Shown: in pieces, positions 7,501-13,407 of the stretch | Numbering within the stretch: position 1 is the first letter of the stretch | How the letters are laid out: each line of letters begins with the position of its first letter | Assembly: GCA_023251695.1 (NCBI GenBank) | Contig: JAHEYE010000070.1 | Location: 1 to 13,525, forward strand | DNA: 13,525 bases | Direction of reading: 5' to 3' | Source of the DNA: Sphingobacteriaceae bacterium | GTDB taxonomy: Bacteria; Bacteroidota; Bacteroidia; B-17B0; Aurantibacillaceae | Notes under the pieces: model-generated | What the model saw: only the letters and a program-made list of their open reading frames with translations | The model's database searches: none | What the model was told of the DNA's origin: nothing | Program-made: the position numbers and the translations under genes

Positions 7501-9024
7501 TTACCTTTTTAATTTACGCTCAATATATTTTGCTGAAGGAAGTAAACTTTGTTGTATACGCTTAGCATATCGGATGCTGTCTAATATTTCTTTTTGTTTT
7601 TCCTCTACCATTTTTTTCTGCAGACTAATAACTTCATTTGCTTTTTGTTTCTGCTTATAAGCGCGGAATGAAACTCCGGCTACAATAATCATAAGGATAA
7701 AACCAATGATCCCCCCGTAAGTATAGGTGCGCTGCTCTTTAATTTCCTGATCATGGATCTGATTTTGATGCTTGATTTGTTCGGCATTTTTAATACTGTC
7801 TGCCACTTGTTGTTTGTCAAAAGTGTATTGCATTTCCTGCTCGGTTTGTTTTTTAATATTTTCCCCGTTAAGGATACTGTCACGGGCAGCAATATATTTT
7901 TTGTAATGTTCAAGTGAACCCAGATAGTTGCCACGTGAACTGTCGAGAAGGCTGTAAATTTTTTCAAACCCACTTATGCCCCCTAAGTCACCAATACTGT
8001 AATAAAGGGTAAGGGATTTAGTCAGATATTTTTCTGCTTCTTTAAATTTTTTTGTTTTTACGTAAAGTGTACCAATGTGACCCAATGAAATTGCGATTCC
8101 GTTTGCATCTTCAAGTTCTTCACACATTTTCAATGATTTGAAATGATGATCCAAAGCCTTATCAAACAAGAGGTCGCTTTCAGTCTTGTCAGTTTTAACT
8201 TCGGCCTGTTCCGCATAAATATTTCCCATATTATCTAAAACAGAAGCAGCAGCAGTTTTATTTCCCAGCTCTACATCTGTCTTTAAAGCTTGTGAATAGT
8301 ATGCGAGTGACAAAGCAAGTAAAGAATCGTGTTCAGATTTACGGGAACGGCTATAATAAGATAATTCATAATATACAATACCCATATTGCCGAGTTGCAT
8401 GGCGATATAGTTTTTATTTCCGAGTTCCTTAAAAAGCTTCAAGGCTTGGGAATAATAATCGATAGCCTTGGGATAGTTGGTTTGCGAATAATAAACCGCT
8501 CCGATACTGGAAAGGGTAATCGCAATATCATCTTTACTTTTTCTTGCTTCAAAGATTTTTTCGGCCCTGAAATAATACTCAAGTGCTTTTGGATATTTGG
8601 CTTGGGTGAGATATATGGAACCTAGATTAGCGAGTGTTTTCGATTTGAAATGTAAAATATCATGCGTGGAATAGGTAGTGCTTGTTTCTTTTTCTGCTTT
8701 TTCCCAAATGGCGAGAGCTTTAAAATTATATTCAAAGGCTTTTGTATAATTCCCTTTAATGTAATTAAACCAGCCGATTTCATGGTTCGCTTTTCCTATT
8801 CCTACCTGAAAGCTTAATTTTTCAGCCAGTAAAAGAGCTTGGGTTGAAAGAAGAATGGAAGTATCAGGATTAGCGTACATGAGCTCCCATGCAAGTGCAT
8901 TCAGGCGGTTTACCCTATTTGTATCCTCTTTGGGTGTTTTTAAAACGCGAAATAAACTGTCTGCCTTCCGATTTTGGGAATGTAAGGAAACAGTTAATAA
9001 AATTATGAGGGCGGTTAAACGCAT
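7501..9024 (-). CDS. TPR-repeat, single-TM protein lacking an output domain (second copy type)
   Basis: 507 residues, same plan as the + strand TPR gene but clearly diverged. Short signal peptide (MRLTALIILLTVSLHSQ); ADSLFRVLKTPKEDTNRVN near the N-terminus; about six to eight TPR units (74-385) with two irregular, longer units around 225-290 (YYSRSRKSEHDSLLALSLAYYSQ, here cited in part: SRSRKSEHDS); a charged segment; a membrane helix at about 435-453; a coiled coil; and LDSIRYAKRIQQSLLPSAKY at 481-500, ending RKLKR. As in its partner, no SpoIIE, kinase or DNA-binding domain follows the linker. The two genes converge, with 90 bases between stops that include the barrel remnant. No convincing bidirectional terminator hairpin was found between them. 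A near-leaderless promoter candidate (TACATTCG at 9027-9034) is too weak to annotate. Confidence 0.87.
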   Translation of the reverse strand: MRLTALIILLTVSLHSQNRKADSLFRVLKTPKEDTNRVNRLNALAWELMYANPDTSILLSTQALLLAEKLSFQVGIGKANHEIGWFNYIKGNYTKAFEYNFKALAIWEKAEKETSTTYSTHDILHFKSKTLANLGSIYLTQAKYPKALEYYFRAEKIFEARKSKDDIAITLSSIGAVYYSQTNYPKAIDYYSQALKLFKELGNKNYIAMQLGNMGIVYYELSYYSRSRKSEHDSLLALSLAYYSQALKTDVELGNKTAAASVLDNMGNIYAEQAEVKTDKTESDLLFDKALDHHFKSLKMCEELEDANGIAISLGHIGTLYVKTKKFKEAEKYLTKSLTLYYSIGDLGGISGFEKIYSLLDSSRGNYLGSLEHYKKYIAARDSILNGENIKKQTEQEMQYTFDKQQVADSIKNAEQIKHQNQIHDQEIKEQRTYTYGGIIGFILMIIVAGVSFRAYKQKQKANEVISLQKKMVEEKQKEILDSIRYAKRIQQSLLPSAKYIERKLKR

Positions 9025-9102
9025 ACACGAATGTACAAAAGTTTTTCATTGTGAATTACAAAAAAGGCTTCCCCAATGAAACTTAGGTTTTATCCGATGG
9101 GC

Positions 9103-9238
9103 AACGGGAAACTCTATCGCTAAAACAAAGAAGCCATTTGAATATTGGATTTCCTTAAACAACAATTGTTCTAACGCGATAGCGTAAGCAAGAAATGCGC
9201 GGGGGATCGCAAGCCCCGTGTTACCAGTTGTTGCGGCC
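9103..9238. repeat. Degenerate palindromic element at the left end of the cassette array
   Basis: The 255-base gap 9025-9279 has no convincing gene. Its right side looks like the other cassette junctions: GTGTTACCAGTTG at 9218-9230, preceded by the GC-rich hairpin GGGG-ATCGCAA-GCCCC (9203-9218 region). The stretch GTTGTTGCGGCC (9227-9238) is the inverted partner of CCTGCCGCAATAAC at 9810-9823, closing the unit that holds the 9280-9693 gene. The left limit is uncertain; AACGGG at 9103 is a candidate and gives a 120-base element. CTATCGC (9114-9120) pairs with GCGATAG (9176-9182). Unlike the five spacers further right, it has no TTTG-N20-TANNTT site. A 64-codon frame on the - strand (9240-9046) crosses it and is probably fortuitous. 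Confidence 0.4.
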
Positions 9239-9279
9239 ACCCAGTTGCGTTCCGTGCCCTCGTCCGCTGATAAAAAAGT

Positions 9280-9693
9280 CTAAGTTTTTATATAACAAAT
9301 ATATTTGTAATAAATTTCTTCCTTTCCACTTTTACTACTTAAAATAAATTTTTCTGGTAATCTTATTTGGCATCTACAGTCATTATGAAACATTTTCTTA
9401 TAAAGGTTACCAAAGATGACCAGTCGACCAAAATAAGCTCCGCATTTTTTTCTTTTGCCACAAGAATATAATTTAAATACTTTCCGGGAAATTTTATACG
9501 TCCCTTCAGTCTTTACCCCATTTGCAAATTTTACATACGTCAAGTCCGTATTAAACGTGATTTCATAATTGAAATTGGAAACTGAATCGGATAATGTTCC
9601 TTTCCAGTTTCCTATTAGAGAGCTTAATTTGCAGTCTTGACTTTTACATGTAATTGTAACTAAGGCGACAAATGTCATTAGATATTTTTTCAT
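9280..9693 (-). CDS. Small secreted protein with GxW motif, lipocalin-like (hypothetical)
   Basis: 137 residues. The N-terminus MKKYLMTFVALVTITCKSQ is a signal peptide; the Cys at 16 could be a lipidation site, but the preceding residues (TIT) are a poor lipobox. The mature part starts LIGNWKGTLSDS (26-36), a GxW followed by beta-strand-like segments (FNYEITFNTDLTYVKF, VKTEGTYKISRKVFKLYS). This is the pattern of small lipocalin/calycin-like domains common in Bacteroidota. Six further Cys (21, 78, 84, 106, 108, 133) could form disulfides in the periplasm. No active site is visible. It is the leftmost gene of the cassette array; two promoter candidates lie upstream (9725-9755 and 9856-9887). 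Three of its four Asp codons are GAC, like the other cassette genes. Confidence 0.7.
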   Translation of the reverse strand: MKKYLMTFVALVTITCKSQDCKLSSLIGNWKGTLSDSVSNFNYEITFNTDLTYVKFANGVKTEGTYKISRKVFKLYSCGKRKKCGAYFGRLVIFGNLYKKMFHNDCRCQIRLPEKFILSSKSGKEEIYYKYICYIKT

Positions 9694-9724
9694 GTCGGTC
9701 TGTGAAGTCTAAGATTTTGTTTGT

Positions 9725-9755
9725 CTAAGTTACGAAAACATTTGTAGTGGTGAAA
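9725..9755 (-). promoter_or_regulatory. Weak promoter candidate for the 9280-9693 gene
   Basis: On the - strand, TTTC (9752-9755) stands 19 bases before TAACTTAG (9725-9732), a near match to TTTG-N19/20-TAnnTTTG. It would give a leader of about 27 bases. The -33 box is imperfect, so it ranks below the promoter in the neighbouring spacer. Confidence 0.35.
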
Positions 9756-9820
9756 TGTCCGAAAGGAAATTAATTTGTCTGCCGAAATGTTATCACGAAT
9801 AATTTTTGTCCTGCCGCAAT

Positions 9821-9908
9821 AACGTTTTGCAGCTACTGTTAGTTTTTTGCTAAGTCCAAGTTACACATTTGAGCGTTAACCCGCAAAAAATTACCAGTAG
9901 GTGCTGTT
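9821..9908. repeat. Palindromic spacer B (short class, 88 bases), attC-like
   Basis: The spacer runs from AAC (9821-9823) to GTT (9906-9908). The left arm 9824-9850 (GCAGCTACTGTTAGTTTTTTGC at its 3' part, i.e. key runs GCAGC, TACTG, TTTTTTGC) pairs with the right arm 9883-9906 (GCAAAAAATTACCAGTAGG, then TGCTG). The left arm has about five extra unpaired bases just after AAC (GTTTT). The 32-base loop is almost wholly promoter. Its core at 9858-9891 is identical at 33 of 34 positions to 12490-12523 in spacer E, while the arms differ, so this is a family member with its own stem sequence. By analogy with integrons it would be the attC site of the unit holding the 9959-10723 gene. Confidence 0.75.
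9856..9887 (-). promoter_or_regulatory. Promoter inside spacer B
   Basis: On the - strand, TTTG (9884-9887) is followed by exactly 20 bases and TAACTTGG (9856-9863), matching the Bacteroidota housekeeping promoter TTTG-N~20-TAnnTTTG. It reads towards the 9280-9693 gene with a leader of about 155 bases. Box spacing is identical in all five spacers. Confidence 0.6.
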
Positions 9909-9958
9909 ATAACTTAGGCCGCTGCACACAGTTTTTCTGTCGGTGTCCGCATAAGTAT

Positions 9959-10723
9959 TTAGAAAGGTAATTCATTTTTTAAATCCTCGTGTTCTTGTCC
10001 TTCACCGTTTGCAGATAGAAGGTCGCCGAGAGTAATGAATTTTTCAATCTGTTGATGTAGTCTTTCAGACGCATTCCAGAATGGTTTATAGGGTCGTTGT
10101 TCCTTCGGAAGGCTTTTCTTAAGTCTGTAAATCGCGGCATGAAAACCTGACAAATAAAATCGAATAACCTTTTGTTTCATGAATTCTCTTCTGTTTACCG
10201 GCGATTCGTTAACGAGTTCGCACAGAAAAGTTAATTCGTCAATAATATAAATGAATTCTGTTAGTTCAGTCGGAGCGCCTTTCGTATAAGAACCATGATA
10301 CATAATAATATAGTCTGCGACATCAACACCCTTAAATTCTCTTTCAATCAAATCACCGCCTTCTTCGTAAGTTCCATCGTGAGCTTTGACGTACATATTA
10401 TTTAATTTCTCGCTCATGTCTGTAAACACTTTTAAAAAAGTGTCTATTTGCCACTGTGATTGAAGAAGTTTATTTGCTTTATTTTGTTCCCTGAAAGTTA
10501 TGTAAATTAATATTGCACTAAAGAAACTGATAAATGGCGCACTAAGTCCATTGACAGCGTCGCCGAGAGTCCCCTTGTCACCGAGGTAAAAAGATTGTGT
10601 CCAAAAATGTCCGCTAACAAGTCTTACGCCTAATAAAACAAATGTCGCCATTATTAAAATTATTAGAGCGACATTTATTATTGTCCGATGTCCGTCGTTA
10701 AGTCTTGAGAATATTTTTTTCAT
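9959..10723 (-). CDS. Two-TM protein resembling putative phage abortive-infection proteins
   Basis: 254 residues. Two membrane helices lie at about 15-34 and 58-77, joined by a short loop with WTQSFYLGDKGTLGDAVNGL, followed by APFISFFSAILIYITFREQN. This 'G-x-LGD-x-x-NG-x-x-x-P-x-x-x-F' segment before the second helix, then a cytoplasmic helical domain of about 175 residues, is the layout I associate with the putative abortive-infection family (putAbiC type). The assignment rests on recalled pattern, not a search. The cytoplasmic part (80-254) has no recognisable nuclease or NTPase motif. The gene is alone in its cassette: an inverted repeat beginning GTTATAACT lies 9 bases upstream of the ATG (10737-10754, with flanking pairs) and behind the stop (9906-9924). 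Its promoter should be the one in spacer C, with a leader of about 90 bases. Asp is mostly GAC. Confidence 0.72.
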   Translation of the reverse strand: MKKIFSRLNDGHRTIINVALIILIMATFVLLGVRLVSGHFWTQSFYLGDKGTLGDAVNGLSAPFISFFSAILIYITFREQNKANKLLQSQWQIDTFLKVFTDMSEKLNNMYVKAHDGTYEEGGDLIEREFKGVDVADYIIMYHGSYTKGAPTELTEFIYIIDELTFLCELVNESPVNRREFMKQKVIRFYLSGFHAAIYRLKKSLPKEQRPYKPFWNASERLHQQIEKFITLGDLLSANGEGQEHEDLKNELPF

Positions 10724-10751
10724 TTCGTCGTCTGTCCAGCGGCTTAGTTAT

Positions 10752-10931
10752 AACGGTTTCACGGTTGGCGATCGGCGGGCTTTGAAACACTCAACCGTCT
10801 GCACCCTAAAACGTTTATTTAAAGATACCAAACAAAATTAGTGGCCGCAAATTAAACTTTCCCGAAGGGACAACTAACTCTGCGCGCCGCGATAACCTTC
10901 ATTCCGCCCGCTGGTCGCCACACCGTGTGTT
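10752..10931. repeat. Palindromic spacer C (long class, 180 bases), attC-like
   Basis: The spacer runs from AAC (10752-10754) to GTT (10929-10931). The left arm 10755-10780 contains CACGGTTGGCGATCGGCGGG; the right arm 10906-10929 contains CGCCCGCTGGTCGCCACACC, which folds back on it with few mismatches. The left arm again has extra bases after AAC (GGTTT). The roughly 125-base inner part holds, in - strand order, a small hairpin (TCCC-TTC-GGGA, 10860-10870) with a T-rich tail, the promoter, and the core GTCTGCACCCTAAAACGTTT on the + strand (10797-10816), which is shared with spacers D and F. Confidence 0.75.
10820..10851 (-). promoter_or_regulatory. Promoter inside spacer C
   Basis: On the - strand, TTTG (10848-10851), 20 bases, then TATCTTTA (10820-10827). 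It reads into the 9959-10723 gene with a leader of about 90 bases. The -7 box and the following AATAAACGTTTTA are conserved in spacers D and F, whereas the 20-base gap is not, as expected for a real promoter. Confidence 0.68.
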
Positions 10932-10950
10932 AGTAGCTGTGCCTTTTGTC

Positions 10951-11502
10951 TTATTTGGTTGACCATATTCCAATTTTATTCTGTCTTGCGTATGATTGTG
11001 CAATTTTTAACTGTGTCAAAAATGTAGAGTATGATATGCTGTCGATTAAAACTTTTACTTTTTTGTCGTACTCTTTTTTCGGTTCGTTATAAGTTTTCTG
11101 GATGTCGGAAAGTTCGTCCCACGTTTGGATTCTGTGCATTTCATGTTCAGGGAATATACCATTTTTTACTAAATATAAATTTAATGTGTCGCCACCGTCT
11201 ATTACCCAGCAGTAAACTATGTTGCCAGCTTTGTCAGTTCTTTTTGAATATATCGGTAACATTTTTGAATTCGGATGTTTAAGAATCCATTTGTCAATAG
11301 TGCTGTCTGTCCTTGCAGGAGGGTCAGCCATTTGAAAGCCAACACCCGTCATGCAATAAGTTGTCTGGCTTTTCTCTGATTTATAAATCCAAATAGAACG
11401 ATGTTTAAAGTCTGAAAGTTTTAAATTGTTTTTTTGTCCGTAAGTAACAACAAAGGACGAAAGCAAAATTATTATCAATATATTTATTTGTCTTGATGTC
11501 AT
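10951..11502 (-). CDS. Secreted protein with C-terminal SNase-like segment, catalytic half absent
   Basis: 183 residues with a signal peptide (residues 1-22, ending VVTYGQ). Residues 92-117 (AGNIVYCWVIDGGDTLNLYL then VKNGIF) and 163-180 (TQLKIAQSYARQNKIGIW) resemble the later part of staphylococcal nuclease domains, where a 'GR-x-LAYV...N-x-x-LV-x-x-G' strand pair is followed by 'A-x-x-x-A-x-x-x-x-x-GIW'. The N-terminal part lacks the vRLxGIDxPE segment that carries catalytic Arg/Asp residues, so nuclease activity is doubtful. It may bind rather than cut. The gene fills its cassette tightly: the upstream inverted repeat (11505-11521) ends two bases before the ATG, and the downstream one (10929-10945) starts five bases after the stop. 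Nearly all Asp codons are GAC. Expression is expected from the spacer D promoter. Confidence 0.72.
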   Translation of the reverse strand: MTSRQINILIIILLSSFVVTYGQKNNLKLSDFKHRSIWIYKSEKSQTTYCMTGVGFQMADPPARTDSTIDKWILKHPNSKMLPIYSKRTDKAGNIVYCWVIDGGDTLNLYLVKNGIFPEHEMHRIQTWDELSDIQKTYNEPKKEYDKKVKVLIDSISYSTFLTQLKIAQSYARQNKIGIWSTK

Positions 11503-11586
11503 TTAAGGCATTGCTACTAACGTTTTCGGGGCTTGCGTTCGGCGGGCTTACGAAGCTTCACCTGTCTGCAACCTAAAATGTTTATA

Positions 11587-11618
11587 TGAAGATACAAATG
11601 TTTGTTAGCAAAGCCAAA
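11587..11618 (-). promoter_or_regulatory. Promoter inside spacer D
   Basis: On the - strand, TTTG (11615-11618), 20 bases, then TATCTTCA (11587-11594). It points into the 10951-11502 gene with a leader of about 78 bases. The -33 box overlaps the end of the internal inverted repeat 11608-11617, so folding of that repeat could compete with promoter use. Confidence 0.62.
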
Positions 11619-11645
11619 ATAAAATTAAAGTCTGCCTAGCAGGCA
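11619..11645 (-). terminator. Terminator-like hairpin upstream of the spacer D promoter
   Basis: On the - strand, TGCCT-GCT-AGGCA (11633-11645) is followed by GACTTTAATTTTATTTT. A five-pair stem with a T-rich tail could end transcription of the 11711-12436 gene just before the next promoter begins. The stem is short, so efficiency is uncertain. Confidence 0.42.
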
Positions 11646-11710
11646 AAAAATTGGCTTTGCGATGACCTTGTCCGCCCGCTGACGCAATTGCCCCGTGTTA
11701 CCACCAGTTT

Positions 11711-12436
11711 TTACCACCCAGCTTTGTACGGTTTGTTTATTTTGTAGTCAAACGTGTCCCTGTCAATGATTGCGCCGGTTAAGCTGTCTAACTTTACCCA
11801 TACGCCATGTTCGTTACCTTCTCTGTAATGTCCTTTTAATTTTACGCGCCCGTTTGTATAGTAATAAAAGCCTTCGCCTTCATGTCCTTGCTTGTTACTG
11901 ATTATTGTTTCAAATTCTTTATTCCCGTTGTCGTAATATGTAACGTGATGATTAAACTGTAAAGAGTCTGTTGGATTAAAATACTCAGAGCCTCTTAATT
12001 TTGTTGAGTCACTAAAACTTATACTTCTAACTCTCTCACCGTTTTCAAATATTTCAAAAGTGGCAATATTCCCAGATTCATAAAATGTATAAGAAGTGTC
12101 AACTTGTTTACCGTCTTTGTATTTGAAAAAAAACTCAAGTTGTCCATTAGGAAAGTAAGTCATGGTATAGCCATCAAGTTTCTCGTTGTCTGCATAAAAC
12201 TGTCTTTGAAGTTTACCATTAGGGTAATAAAACCTATTCAAACCGTCTTCTGGTGGTCCGCCCCAAATGTTATTTAAACTCATGTAAACAAAATTCAGAC
12301 CGAAGGCCAATAGGATTAAAGCAAATGTTGTCCAAAAAAAGGGATTTTTAAAAGGGCGACGTCCTTGTCCGAGATATTTGAAAAGAAGAAACGAGATTAA
12401 GGCAAGTCCGATGTATCTTACGAGTAGTGTCGTCAT
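11711..12436 (-). CDS. Membrane-anchored YwqK/MORN-like repeat protein
   Basis: 241 residues. Two N-terminal hydrophobic helices (about 4-21 and 34-52) are followed by an exposed repeat domain with MORN/YwqK-type motifs: FYYPNGKLQRQFYAD (69-83), TYFPNGQLEFFFKYKDGK (93-110), FYESGNIATFEIFENGE (118-134), TYYDNGNKEFE (166-176), and YYYTNGRVKLKGHYREG then NEHGVW (191-213). Proteins of this type are common in Bacteroidota. Databases often label them 'toxin-antitoxin system YwqK family antitoxin', but their function is not established, and no toxin gene is adjacent here. The inverted repeats of its unit touch both gene ends: the stop codon lies inside 11697-11713, and 12439-12455 ends two bases before the ATG. 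Asp codons are almost all GAC. Expression is expected from the spacer E promoter. Confidence 0.78.
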   Translation of the reverse strand: MTTLLVRYIGLALISFLLFKYLGQGRRPFKNPFFWTTFALILLAFGLNFVYMSLNNIWGGPPEDGLNRFYYPNGKLQRQFYADNEKLDGYTMTYFPNGQLEFFFKYKDGKQVDTSYTFYESGNIATFEIFENGERVRSISFSDSTKLRGSEYFNPTDSLQFNHHVTYYDNGNKEFETIISNKQGHEGEGFYYYTNGRVKLKGHYREGNEHGVWVKLDSLTGAIIDRDTFDYKINKPYKAGW

Positions 12437-12452
12437 TTTAAAAATTGGTGGT

Positions 12453-12540
12453 AACGGTTTGCGACTACGCGTCCGCTTTTTGCTTTGTCAAGTTACACAT
12501 TTGAGCGTTAACACGCAAAAAATGGAGCGTAGTTGGTGTT
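12453..12540. repeat. Palindromic spacer E (short class, 88 bases), attC-like
   Basis: The spacer runs from AAC (12453-12455) to GTT (12538-12540) and has exactly the length of spacer B. The left arm 12456-12483 (GCGACTACGCGTCCGC then TTTTTGC) pairs with the right arm 12515-12537 (GCAAAAAATGGAGCGTAGTT then GGT). GGTTT after AAC is unpaired on the left. The loop core 12490-12523 is nearly identical (33/34) to 9858-9891 in spacer B although the stems are unrelated, so loop and stem have evolved separately. Confidence 0.75.
12488..12519 (-). promoter_or_regulatory. Promoter inside spacer E
   Basis: On the - strand, TTTG (12516-12519), 20 bases, then TAACTTGA (12488-12495). It reads into the 11711-12436 gene with a leader of about 46 bases. 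Same boxes and spacing as in spacer B. Confidence 0.6.
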
Positions 12541-12586
12541 AGCACTTGTTGCCGCCACATAGTTTGATAACAATTGTCTAGCCATT

Positions 12587-13042
12587 TTAACTTGTCCGTA
12601 AAAAATCTTTATTCATTTTATCGCTGTCTGGAAATGTTGTGTCGAGAACTTTTTTACAAGCAATAACAAAGTCACGATAAAATATTTCGGCTAAAAGAAT
12701 TGTCTGGCCGTATTTATTGGTACCGAAATGTTGCTCACCATTTTTTACTTCACATAGGTCTATTTTTGATTTGGGTAATAAAGTATGTGCAAGTCCGTTT
12801 CTTAATTCGTCTTTAAGGTCAAGAGCAGAATACCTGCCATCCGCGTCAACTAATAGTTTCATTCCTTCTTTAAATGCAGTGTCAGGACTTATATTGTTCC
12901 AGTCTTGTTTTGAAGTCAGCATACATTTACCGAGAAATTCAATTCCGATTGCAATAAGGGTGAAGGATAAATAAGCATGTCTGTCAACGATGTCTTTATA
13001 TTCGTTAATTAAAACATGATTAATGAACTCTTTAGGATACAT
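12587..13042 (-). CDS. Helical protein with HEPN-like RN-x3-H motif
   Basis: 151 residues, predicted almost fully helical, no signal peptide or membrane segment, so cytoplasmic. DELRNGLAHTLLP (78-90) contains R81-N82-x3-H86, which fits the R-x(4-6)-H active motif of HEPN RNases, with the Asn that often follows the Arg. An upstream helix (residues 20-41, RHAYLSFTLIAIGIEFLGKC) could be the packing helix. HEPN proteins are frequent toxins and phage-defence effectors. The motif is short and this reading is inference; it may be an inactive HEPN-like fold or unrelated. It is the second gene of a two-gene unit, starting 6 bases after the small membrane protein gene, and ends 46 bases before the spacer E boundary. 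Asp codons sampled are GAC. Confidence 0.7.
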   Translation of the reverse strand: MYPKEFINHVLINEYKDIVDRHAYLSFTLIAIGIEFLGKCMLTSKQDWNNISPDTAFKEGMKLLVDADGRYSALDLKDELRNGLAHTLLPKSKIDLCEVKNGEQHFGTNKYGQTILLAEIFYRDFVIACKKVLDTTFPDSDKMNKDFLRTS

Positions 13043-13048
13043 TATTGT

Positions 13049-13261
13049 CTATGTCGAAAGTTTATATGCAAGAACAATAAGGGAAAATAAAATAGCTATA
13101 ACAATCATGGAACTTGGATTTGCAAAATTAACTGTCAAGCCAGGTCCACCATGTCGTTTCATCACAAAAAGTCTTTTGTCCTTTGGATTGAAATAAAAAA
13201 GTCCAAGTCGCCAGTTGTCTGGATTGTTTTTCGCTTCGTCGTCGTCAAAATTATTTTTCAT
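13049..13261 (-). CDS. Small DUF5808-like membrane protein
   Basis: 70 residues. The segment DNWRLGLFYFNPKDKRLFVMKRHGGPGLTVNFANP (15-49; key residues W17, G20, F23, N25-P26, D28, R30, K35-R36, G41, N45-F46) follows the DUF5808 pattern 'W-x-x-G-x-x-Y-x-N-x-x-D-x-R-x-x-V-x-K-r-x-G-x-G-x-T-x-N-F-A'. This domain is found in small membrane proteins of unknown function. A single helix (51-67) ends the protein, so the motif part is probably cytoplasmic. The first gene of the unit begins 33 bases inside the inverted repeat (13295-13312) and is followed 6 bases later by the HEPN-like gene, so the two are co-transcribed, probably from the spacer F promoter with a leader of about 110 bases. Confidence 0.77.
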   Translation of the reverse strand: MKNNFDDDEAKNNPDNWRLGLFYFNPKDKRLFVMKRHGGPGLTVNFANPSSMIVIAILFSLIVLAYKLST

Positions 13262-13375
13262 TCTATTTGTTTTTTGTCTACCGATAAGTCGTCCGCGGCA
13301 ATTAGTGCTAACGTAATGCAGCTAAATTTTGTGCGGCTTCGGAGGAAGTCGCTGTCCGCTGTGTAAAACGTTAGT

Positions 13376-13407
13376 TAAAGATACGAAAGAAAACAAGCGG
13401 AGGCAAA
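13376..13407 (-). promoter_or_regulatory. Promoter inside spacer F
   Basis: On the - strand, TTTG (13404-13407), 20 bases, then TATCTTTA (13376-13383). It reads into the 13261-12587 gene pair with a leader of about 110 bases. The 20-base gap differs in sequence from that of spacer C while both boxes are identical. Confidence 0.68.

Larger units (their letters stand above)
11519..11699. repeat. Palindromic spacer D (long class, 181 bases), attC-like
   Basis: The spacer runs from AAC (11519-11521) to GTT (11697-11699). The left arm 11522-11547 (CGGGGCTTGCGTTCGGCGGG) pairs with the right arm 11674-11697 (GCCCGCTGACGCAATTGCCC then CGTGTT), with GTTTT extra on the left side. Inside, a second perfect 10-base inverted repeat GCAAAGCCAA (11608-11617) / TTGGCTTTGC (11651-11660) encloses a small hairpin at 11633-11645. 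GTCTGCAACCTAAAATGTTT (11564-11583) is the class core shared with spacers C and F. GAAGCTTC (11552-11559) is a small perfect palindrome next to the arm. Confidence 0.75.

Noticed and set aside
9046..9240. 64-codon open frame on the - strand between the 9280 gene and the TPR gene
   Set aside because: It crosses the GTTA junction and GC hairpin, has no promoter or signal of its own, and resembles no family I recognise; kept only as a remark under the array-end element.
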